The notes beneath the pieces were generated by a model, which was not told the origin of the DNA, ran no database searches, and was given only the letters and a program-made list of their open reading frames with translations. Made by a program: the position numbers and the translations under genes. From the NCBI GenBank assembly GCA_016210245.1, contig JACQUR010000239.1, positions 1 through 5,797 on the forward strand: DNA of 5,797 bases. The letters are read 5' to 3'. How positions within the stretch are numbered: the first letter of the stretch is position 1; each line of letters begins with the position of its first letter. Positions 1 through 3,959 of the stretch are shown in pieces. This DNA is from Chloroflexota bacterium (GTDB taxonomy: Bacteria > Chloroflexota > UBA6077 > JACQUR01).

Positions 1-67
1 AATCGGTGAGTTCGAGCCTGGCCCCTTCACCCATCGGGTGAAGGGGCCAGGCTCGAACTCACCGATT
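1..67. repeat. Perfect 32-bp palindrome with 3-nt loop at the window edge
   Basis: Bases 1-32 are the exact reverse complement of 36-67, leaving only the loop ATC (33-35). The left arm begins at base 1, so the true arms may be longer. On the minus strand the hairpin directly follows the TGA stop at 67-69 of a small reading frame, which is where a terminator would sit, but no T-run follows it. A perfect 32-bp arm starting exactly at the edge could also be a fold-back assembly or library artefact if this is a contig end. Confidence 0.9.
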
Positions 68-309
68 CAGGAGAGCCCGCGGCCGTTGTCGATTGGCACG
101 AAGTTTGCTACCATGATGCCTGTCTGGTGGACCACCTGGAACCGCCGAGGCCGACCGAAGCGCTCCAGGACTTCACCGGGGCAAACCGTCCGGGGAGAAC
201 CCAGGGTGTTTGATCGTTCTACACCCCAACTGAAGACAGGCTCCTGGCTGGCGGCGGGAGCGTTCGCGTCGAGCGAATGGCGTCTGCCGGCCCCAGGGCT
301 GCCGCGCAT
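67..309 (-). pseudogene. Possible 3' remnant of a small unknown gene
   Basis: The minus-strand frame from an ATG at 309 to a TGA at 67-69 would give 80 residues. The last 40 or so look more protein-like than the rest (RRFQVVHQTGIMVANFVP, ending near NGRGLS), while the N-terminal part is low-complexity and rich in R, G and A, as GC-rich shadow frames are. The palindrome abuts the stop codon. I do not recognise a family. It may be the broken 3' end of a gene whose 5' part was lost near the tRNA, or chance. Confidence 0.2.
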
Positions 310-340
310 GCTGGGTCTTACCAGGCCCGCATGCATCTCT

Positions 341-425
341 GGTGGGGTGGCTGAGTGGCTCAAGGCACCGGTCTGTAACACCGGCTCCCGCGACGGAATC
401 GTAGGTTCGAATCCTACCCCCACCA
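341..425 (+). tRNA. tRNA-Tyr (anticodon GUA)
   Basis: The acceptor stem pairs GGTGGGG (341-347) with CCCCACC (418-424). The D-arm is 350-352/364-366 with GG in the loop. The anticodon stem is CCGGT (368-372) with ACCGG (380-384), and the 7-nt loop CTGTAAC carries anticodon GTA at 375-377 after U33. A long variable arm (about 385-400) follows, as in bacterial Tyr, Ser and Leu tRNAs, then a T-arm GTAGG-TTCGAAT-CCTAC (401-417). The discriminator is A425, followed by CCG, so the CCA end is not fully encoded and must be added after transcription. An imperfect hairpin (306-311 with 329-334, plus 311-314 with 321-324) lies just 5' of the mature end. Confidence 0.95.
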
Positions 426-458
426 CCGAGCGTGAATCGACGCTCCCGATCCTTAACA

Positions 459-601
459 ACGACAGAGTAGTTGCGAGAGAGGCTGCGTGGGTCAGCCAGG
501 CGGACCCACAGCTCCATCTTCACGCTTTCCCCGGCAGCCGGCGTCGGGACGCTGGTCGGGCACGCTCTGTCGTGAGGCGGCGCGGCGCGATTCCCGACCA
601 G
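459..601 (+). other. Strongly structured stretch between tRNA-Tyr and the terminator (unidentified RNA or leader)
   Basis: This gene-free stretch holds four strong complementary pairs on the plus strand. ACGACAGAG (459-467) pairs perfectly with CTCTGTCGT (565-573). GTGGGTC (487-493) pairs with GACCCAC (503-509). CCGGCGT (538-544) pairs with ACGCTGG (549-555, one G-U). CTGGTCGGG (552-560) pairs with CCCGACCAG (593-601). The last pairing shares bases with the third and straddles the end of the first, so they cannot all form together, which suggests alternative folds. A terminator follows 25 bases later. AGAGTAG and GAGAGAGG near the 5' side recall T-box stem I, but I find no T-box sequence and no amino-acid gene downstream. 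It could be the tRNA-Tyr trailer, an attenuator or a separate small RNA. Confidence 0.45.
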
Positions 602-625
602 TAGCTCCCCCCACTCGATCTGCCG

Positions 626-646
626 GGGCCCGCGGGGCCCTTTTTT
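626..646 (+). terminator. Rho-independent terminator upstream of the Y RNA array
   Basis: GGGCCC (626-631) pairs with GGGCCC (635-640) around the loop GCG, followed by six Ts (641-646). This is a textbook intrinsic terminator on the plus strand. It should end transcripts coming from tRNA-Tyr and the structured stretch, which implies that the Y RNA array has its own promoter unless the upstream fold allows read-through. Confidence 0.85.
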
Positions 647-690
647 GTTTCCCGTGAAGATGGCAGCACGTCGAGTGAAACACCCCCTCG

Positions 691-812
691 GGGGACGTAG
701 CTCACGGAGAGCACCATATCCTCGGCCATAACTTGCCTGCGAGGGCCGAAGGTTGAGGGTTATCGGGACACAGTAGCCGAAAGGCCATGCAGGTTCGAGC
801 CCTGCCGCCCCT
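691..812 (+). ncRNA. Y RNA A: tRNA-shaped, with a Ro-binding stem in the anticodon-arm position
   Basis: The tRNA part has acceptor strands GGGGACG (691-697) and CGCCCCT (806-812), with one A-C mismatch and one G-U. It has a D-arm GCTC-ACGGA-GAGC (700-712, short loop with GG) and a T-arm GCAGG-TTCGAGC-CCTGC (789-805). A variable-arm hairpin GCC-GAAA-GGC (776-785 region) precedes the T-arm. In place of the anticodon arm is a Y-RNA stem: upper helix 718-727 with 751-760, internal loop ATAACTT (728-734) opposite CGAA (747-750), lower helix GCCT (735-738) with GGGC (743-746), and tetraloop GCGA (739-742). GGTTATC follows the upper helix. The CCGAAGG...GTTATC run and the ACTTG on the other strand closely match the Ro60-binding site of vertebrate Y RNAs. 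No CCA is encoded. The weaker acceptor and short D-loop make it the more degenerate of the two tRNA-shaped copies. Confidence 0.8.
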
Positions 813-817
813 CACCG

Positions 818-879
818 ACGTTGTTGCTGGCAAGGGCAGGACTGCCGTTCGGCAGTCCCACCTTTGCCAGCAACAACGT
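818..879 (+). repeat. Long hairpin between Y RNA A and Y RNA B
   Basis: ACGTTGTTGCTGGCAA (818-833) is perfectly complementary to 864-879. The stem continues as G-U, G-C, G-C at 834-836/861-863. Inside it a second perfect 8-bp hairpin GGACTGCC (839-846) with GGCAGTCC (851-858) is capped by GTTC. There is no T-run, so it is not a standard intrinsic terminator. It begins six bases after Y RNA A and ends 24 bases before Y RNA B. It could be an RNase III processing site separating the RNAs, a pause or termination signal, or part of a larger folded transcript. Confidence 0.9.
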
Positions 880-903
880 GGAACCATACCCACTGTCGCA
901 TTT

Positions 904-1024
904 GGGGACGTAGCTCAACTGGCAGAGCGCTTATTCCCTTGGCCACACCTTGCCTGTGAGGGCCGAAGGCTGAGGGTTACCGTTGTCACCGGAGCGGTTG
1001 CAGGTTCGAGTCCTGCCGTCCCCG
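904..1024 (+). ncRNA. Y RNA B: tRNA-shaped, with a Ro-binding stem in the anticodon-arm position
   Basis: This is the best-preserved tRNA-shaped copy. The acceptor GGGGACG (904-910) pairs perfectly with CGTCCCC (1017-1023), with discriminator G1024. The D-arm is GCTC-AACTGGCA-GAGC (913-928). The variable-arm hairpin is ACCG-GAG-CGGT (988-998). The T-arm is GCAGG-TTCGAGT-CCTGC (1000-1016). The anticodon arm is replaced by a Y-RNA stem: upper helix CCCTTGGCC (936-944) with GGCTGAGGG (968-976), internal loop ACACCTT (945-951) opposite CGAA (964-967), lower helix GCCT (952-955) with GGGC (960-963), and tetraloop GTGA (956-959). GTTACCG follows the upper helix. Differences from copy A keep the pairing (C-G to U-G, U-G to C-G, GCGA to GUGA), which supports the fold. 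There is no anticodon. The 3' end lies 1-2 bases before Y RNA C, so cleavage by a tRNA 3' nuclease would free both RNAs. Confidence 0.85.
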
Positions 1025-1025
1025 C

Positions 1026-1123
1026 CGGGACGGGCCGAAGCAGGTCGGTTATCGGGTTTGCAGGTTCAACTCCTGCCCTCCCTTCCACGGGAGAGTTCCG
1101 ACCTGCGCCCCTTGCCCGTCCCG
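1026..1123 (+). ncRNA. Y RNA C: conventional Y RNA (YrlA-like) beside rsr
   Basis: The ends pair to form the Ro-binding stem. The lower helix is CGGGACGGGC (1026-1035) with GCCCGTCCCG (1114-1123), 10 perfect pairs. The internal loop is CGAA (1036-1039) opposite GCCCCTT (1107-1113). The upper helix is GCAGGTCGG (1040-1048) with CCGACCTGC (1098-1106), followed by TTATC. The distal module has a tRNA-type T-arm GCAGG-TTCAACT-CCTGC (1060-1076) and a short hairpin CTCCC-TTCCAC-GGGAG (1078-1093) that takes the place of a closed acceptor stem. I see no D-arm. Bacterial Y RNAs lie near rsr genes and carry a tRNA-mimicking module at the far end of the Ro-binding stem. They act as a scaffold joining the Rsr ring to an exoribonuclease. 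The 98-nt size is in the usual Y RNA range. Confidence 0.88.
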
Positions 1124-1189
1124 CCCGGTTCACACCCCGACCCTGCGGCGCAGCCCACGCCAACGGCTGGAACCACCACGCCGTTGCCC

Positions 1190-1362
1190 GTAGGGGCAGG
1201 CCCCTGTGCCTGCCCCACCGGGTGCGGAGGTCGGGGGCCACGTGTGGGCACCCACGGTGCGGGGGCCAGCGCACGGGGCAGCGCAGACGCCCGGCGGGGG
1301 CCACATCACGGAGGCCGGTGCAGGCGCACGCGGTGGGGGCAGGCACAGGGGCCTGCCCCTAC
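1190..1362. repeat. 173-bp MITE-like element with 37/38-bp terminal inverted repeats
   Basis: The left end (1190-1226, starting GTAGGGGCAGG) and right end (1325-1362, ending CCTGCCCCTAC) are inverted repeats that differ by one base and one extra G. Each end is itself a hairpin, for example GGGGCAGG (1193-1200) with CCTGCCCC (1209-1216). The interior is non-coding and has three direct copies of CGGGGGCCA (1232, 1260, 1295). I see no clear target-site duplication. It fills most of the 293-bp gap between Y RNA C and rsr. It could be a non-autonomous transposable element or a dispersed palindromic repeat, and as RNA it would fold strongly ahead of the rsr message. Confidence 0.75.
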
Positions 1363-1402
1363 ACGGCGGCTGCATGGGCAACCGTTAGCACACCACGGCA
1401 CG

Positions 1403-1410
1403 AAAGGAGG
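1403..1410 (+). promoter_or_regulatory. Ribosome binding site of rsr
   Basis: AAAGGAGG ends five bases before the ATG at 1416. It is a near-perfect Shine-Dalgarno sequence and fixes the start codon of rsr, in agreement with the conserved N-terminus of bacterial Ro proteins. Confidence 0.9.
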
Positions 1411-1415
1411 CCGCC

Positions 1416-3014
1416 ATGAAGAACTACCTGAAGGCGTTCAAGACCCGACAGACCCCCCAGTGGGAGCCGATCCCCGGCTCCAGCCAGGTGCCGAACAGCG
1501 CTGGCGGCTACGCCTGGCCGGTCGACGACTGGGTGCGCCTCGACCGCTTCCTGGTGCTGGGCAGCGAGGGCGGTTCGTACTACGCCACCGAGCGGGCGCT
1601 GACCGTCGACAACGCCCAGGCCGTGCTGCGGGCTATCCAGGCGGACGGGCCGCGGGCCGTGGCGCGCATTGCCGAGGTCTCGGAGGCCGGGCGGGCACCG
1701 AAGAACGACCCGGCCATCTTCGCCCTGGCCCTGGCCGCCAGCCACGGCGACCCGGCCACCCGCCAGGCCGCCTTCGAAGCGCTGCCCCGCGTGTGCCGCA
1801 TCGGCACTCACCTGCTCCACTTCGCCGGGTACGTGGAGGGGTTCCGCGGCTGGGGGCGGGGCCTGCGCAAGGCCATCGCGGCCTGGTACGCCCAGCCGGC
1901 CGAGCGGCTGGCCTACCAGGCGGTCAAGTACCAGGCCCGCGACGGCTGGAGCCACCGCGACCTGCTCCGCCTGGCCCACCCGAAGGCCAGCACGCCTCAG
2001 CACCAGGACCTGTACTCCTGGATGGTCCGGGGCTGGGAGTGGGTCGGCGACGAGCCGCACCCCGACCCGGCCCTGCGACTCATCTGGGCGTGGGAGCGGG
2101 CGAAGCGGGCCAGCTCGCGCCAGGAGATCGTGCGGCTGATCCGCGAGCACCGCCTGCCGCGCGAGGCGGTGCCCACGGAGTATCTGGCCGAGGCCGAGGT
2201 GTGGGAGGCGCTGTTGCAGGACATGCCGATGGCGGCGCTCATCCGCAACCTGGCTACCATGACCCGGGTCGGTCTGCTCGCTCCGAGCGGGGAGGCGACG
2301 GCGCGGGTGGTGGCCCAACTGGGCGACGCCCAGCGGCTGCGGGCGGCCCGGGTCCACCCGATTGCCGTGCTGGCTGCGCTCAAGACCTACGCCCAGGGGC
2401 ACGGCGAGCGCGGCAAGCAGAAGTGGGAGCCGGTGCCGGCGGTGGTGGACGCGCTGGACGCAGCGTTCTACACCTCCTTCGGCAACGTGGAGCCCACCGG
2501 CAAGCGCTGGCTCCTCGGACTGGACGTGTCCGGCTCGATGACCTGCGGCCAGGTGGCCGGCGTCCCGGGCCTGACGCCCCGGGTGGCCTCGGCGGCCATG
2601 GCGCTGATCACCGCGGCCACGGAGCAGGAGCGCACGTTCCTCGGCTTCTGCCACGAGCTGGTGCCGCTGGCCATCAGCCCGCGGCAGCGGCTGGACGATG
2701 TGCTCAAGGCCACGGATGGCCTGCCGTTCGGAGGCACCGACTGCGCGCTGCCGATGCTCTGGGCGACGCAGCGCAAGGTCGAAGTCGACGTGTTCGTGGT
2801 CTACACGGACTCGGAGACCTGGTTCGGCAAGGTCCACCCGGTCCAGGCGCTGCGCCAGTACCGCCAGCGCCTGGGCATCCCGGCGAAGCTGATCGTCATC
2901 GGCATGGTCTCGAACGCGTTCAGCATCGCAGACCCGGACGACGCCGGGATGCTGGACGTGGTCGGCTTCGACACGGCCGCGCCCAACCTGATGGCCGACT
3001 TCGCCCGAGGGTAG
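1416..3014 (+). CDS. rsr: Ro60-family RNA-binding protein Rsr (TROVE + vWA domains)
   Basis: This 532-residue protein is the bacterial orthologue of the Ro60 autoantigen, which forms a ring that binds Y RNAs on its outer surface and the ends of misfolded or decaying RNAs in its cavity. Recognisable blocks are GGYAWPVDDWVRLDRFL and GSEGGSYY (about 30-56), WGRGLRKAIAAWY (146-158, part of the basic Y-RNA-binding surface), and WSHRDLLRLAHPK (178-190). H188 corresponds to a histidine implicated in Y RNA binding in vertebrate Ro60. VWEALLQDMPMAALIRNL, ALDAAFYTSFGNVEPTGKRWLL and the vWA domain follow. The metal-binding MIDAS motif is intact: D370-V-S372-G-S374, T441 in GGTDC, and D465 in YTDSE. IPAKLIVIGMVSNAFSIADP and GMLDVVGFDT close the protein. 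The length equals that of vertebrate Ro60. Three Y RNAs lie upstream on the same strand. The function is RNA quality control or decay, probably with PNPase, whose gene is not in this window. There is no sign of damage. Confidence 0.98.
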   Translation: MKNYLKAFKTRQTPQWEPIPGSSQVPNSAGGYAWPVDDWVRLDRFLVLGSEGGSYYATERALTVDNAQAVLRAIQADGPRAVARIAEVSEAGRAPKNDPAIFALALAASHGDPATRQAAFEALPRVCRIGTHLLHFAGYVEGFRGWGRGLRKAIAAWYAQPAERLAYQAVKYQARDGWSHRDLLRLAHPKASTPQHQDLYSWMVRGWEWVGDEPHPDPALRLIWAWERAKRASSRQEIVRLIREHRLPREAVPTEYLAEAEVWEALLQDMPMAALIRNLATMTRVGLLAPSGEATARVVAQLGDAQRLRAARVHPIAVLAALKTYAQGHGERGKQKWEPVPAVVDALDAAFYTSFGNVEPTGKRWLLGLDVSGSMTCGQVAGVPGLTPRVASAAMALITAATEQERTFLGFCHELVPLAISPRQRLDDVLKATDGLPFGGTDCALPMLWATQRKVEVDVFVVYTDSETWFGKVHPVQALRQYRQRLGIPAKLIVIGMVSNAFSIADPDDAGMLDVVGFDTAAPNLMADFARG

Positions 3015-3015
3015 G

Positions 3016-3055
3016 TCAGGGAGTGGTGAGGGGATTGCCCCTCGCCACTCCCTGA
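3016..3055. terminator. Bidirectional hairpin between rsr and the convergent antitoxin-like gene
   Basis: The 18-base arms TCAGGGAGTGGTGAGGGG (3016-3033) and 3038-3055 pair with a single G-U around the loop ATTG. The hairpin starts two bases after the rsr stop and lies 19 bases beyond the stop of the minus-strand gene, so it sits between two convergent genes. No strong T-run follows on either side, so termination by the hairpin is inferred from strength and position. Confidence 0.7.
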
Positions 3056-3074
3056 ATCAGGTGTGTTTCAAGTT

Positions 3075-3344
3075 TCACCACGGAGACGCGAAGGCGGCGT
3101 CCACGTCCTTCCAGCCGCCGGCCGATCTACGGATGCCCTCGATCGACCGCGCCGCTTCCTCCGGGCTGGGCTTCCTTCTGGCGGCCATGCCGGTCTCAGC
3201 TCGCTCAGGCCGCTCGGTGGGGGCGACGGACAGACGATAGAGCTCGTCCCCAGTATCGACCAGGAGAGGCTCGCCTGAACGGGAAGCCTCCCTGATGGAC
3301 CGGGCCAATTCACTCTCGGGCGCGACGGCTACTTTCTTCATCAT
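3075..3344 (-). CDS. Small antitoxin-like protein (VapB/Phd type), apparently without its toxin
   Basis: This 89-residue protein starts MMKKVAVAPESELARSI. It has a short N-terminal segment with SGEPLLVDTGDELYRLSV (about 23-40), typical of the small DNA-binding part of VapB/Phd-like antitoxins, then a charged linker. It ends with SIEGIRRSAGGWKDVDAAF, resembling the toxin-contacting tail (AxGxWKDxD) of antitoxins next to PIN-domain toxins. Family members usually continue for 10-20 residues after WKDVD, but this one stops after FASPW, so it looks truncated at the C-terminus. A toxin gene would be expected downstream on the minus strand, but the next feature is the shared terminator hairpin and then rsr in the opposite direction. 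It may be a solitary remnant. The family assignment rests on sequence feel rather than a search. Confidence 0.55.
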   Translation of the reverse strand: MMKKVAVAPESELARSIREASRSGEPLLVDTGDELYRLSVAPTERPERAETGMAARRKPSPEEAARSIEGIRRSAGGWKDVDAAFASPW

Positions 3345-3595
3345 CTACCGCCAGGGGAAGGACTCTCCTGAGGAGAAGTATAGAGCGGGCCGGGCTCTCC
3401 GGGCATCCGCCAGCGCTCCTGATCGCCTGCGCGCGGTCCTCCTGAGAGAACACGGGGCAGCCGACGAGGGAGAAGGCGAGGGTAGACCACGGCTGGTCGG
3501 AGGGCTCGGACAGGTAGGCCCCGACCTGGCGAAGGGCGAAGGCCGCGTCCTGTAGGATATCATTACATGCCAGGCCAGTCATGCTTGACTTGCTG
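3345..3595. other. Non-coding or decayed stretch, no recognisable gene
   Basis: A minus-strand frame stays open across this stretch (residues such as LRQVGAYLSEPSDQPWSTLA), continuing from the HsdR-like fragment upstream and ending at 3310 inside the antitoxin-like gene. I do not recognise a family, and there is no good start or ribosome site. It may hold decayed sequence from the same restriction gene or from a lost neighbour. Apart from the possible antitoxin promoter I see nothing else in it. Confidence 0.4.
3377..3405 (-). promoter_or_regulatory. Possible promoter of the antitoxin-like gene
   Basis: On the minus strand TATACT (3382-3377) is one base from the -10 consensus TATAAT. TGCCCG (3405-3400) lies 17 bases upstream as a weak -35. 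The start codon is at 3344, giving a leader of about 25 bases. AGGAGAG at 3368-3362 is too far from the ATG to be an ideal ribosome site. Confidence 0.3.
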
Positions 3596-3688
3596 ACACC
3601 CTGGTCCTGGTGCTCCTTGACGAAGCGCGAGAAGGAGGCCAGGTAGTCGACCGGGCGGTACTCCCGGCCGTCCGCCCCGCGCGCCTGT
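3596..3688 (-). pseudogene. Fragment resembling the C-terminal region of type I restriction subunit HsdR
   Basis: On the minus strand these codons read ARGADGREYRPVDYLASF followed by SRFVKEHQDQ. RxYRPxDYLxxFxRFVxE is characteristic of the C-terminal (EcoEI-type) region of HsdR proteins, where it precedes a segment on minimum interaction lengths and a C-terminal helical part. Only about 30 residues match. The upstream part is replaced by an IS21-type end at 3686, and the downstream part turns into unrecognisable sequence. It is therefore a broken relic. The identity is moderately likely from motif memory alone. Confidence 0.4.
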
Positions 3689-3745
3689 AGATTCCGCGTG
3701 AAAACTGACCCGGGTTTCCGCCTGAAAAGTGACCCACCCGGGTGG
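3686..3745 (+). mobile_element. Solitary IS21-family terminal end with repeated transposase-binding motifs
   Basis: The stretch starts TGTAGATTCC and contains two direct copies of a 20-base motif, TTCCGCGTGAAAACTGACCC (3692-3711) and TTCCGCCTGAAAAGTGACCC (3716-3735), 18 of 20 identical and 24 bp apart. IS21-family elements begin with TG and carry such multiple terminal repeats, often with GTGAAAAxTGACCC. A perfect 12-bp palindrome CCACCCGGGTGG (3734-3745) follows. No istA or istB gene follows within the window, so this is a lone end left by deletion or recombination. It interrupts the HsdR-like fragment. Confidence 0.65.
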
Positions 3746-3959
3746 CGTTGTGTTTGATGGTAGTGGCTCTGCCTGGTTGGCGCCACTGGGGGCTGTGCCA
3801 CGCCCGCGGGGGAGGATCAGGTCACTGGCCCCCTCCGTTCCGAGCAGGTCGGCCAGCAGCACCGGCCGGTCGCAGTCCGGGCAGCGCCCGCCCAAGCCCA
3901 GGGCACGGCAATATGCGGGTGATGTACGCTGGTCGTAGCCCCGCCTGGGAGTGGGGCAC
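3746..3959. other. Spacer between the IS21-type end and the recombinase operon; nothing recognised
   Basis: No gene is recognisable. A minus-strand frame spans the region and contains a small cysteine cluster (YCRALGLGGRCPDCDRP), which might be the remnant of a zinc-ribbon protein, but it also reads into the IS end and has no support as a gene. The promoter of the recombinase genes must lie here if they have their own, but I see no convincing -35/-10 pair. Confidence 0.4.

Noticed and set aside
38..604. 188-aa plus-strand frame containing GGVAEWLKAPVCNTGS, and the opposite frame containing GVGFEPT
   Set aside because: These are translations through tRNA-Tyr and its complement, a common spurious product in GC-rich genomes.
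459..646. T-box riboswitch
   Set aside because: The 5' motifs are suggestive, but the conserved T-box antiterminator sequence (AGGGUGGNACCGCG) is not present, and no aminoacyl-tRNA synthetase or amino-acid gene follows.
904..1024. Group I intron or archaeal-type intron in a tRNA
   Set aside because: The insert is far shorter than a group I intron, no anticodon arm is restored by removing it, and the same insert carries the Ro-binding signature and a GNRA-capped stem in both copies.
1190..1362. CRISPR array
   Set aside because: The repeats are inverted ends of one element plus short 9-bp direct copies. There is no regular repeat-spacer pattern and no cas gene.
1359..2837. 492-aa minus-strand frame opposite rsr
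   Set aside because: It is an antisense shadow caused by third-position GC bias, and no family is recognisable.
983..3055. 690-aa plus-strand frame overlapping the Y RNAs and rsr
   Set aside because: It is rich in G, A, R and P, with no domain, and is a shadow of rsr in a high-GC sequence. The Ro60 frame is unambiguous.
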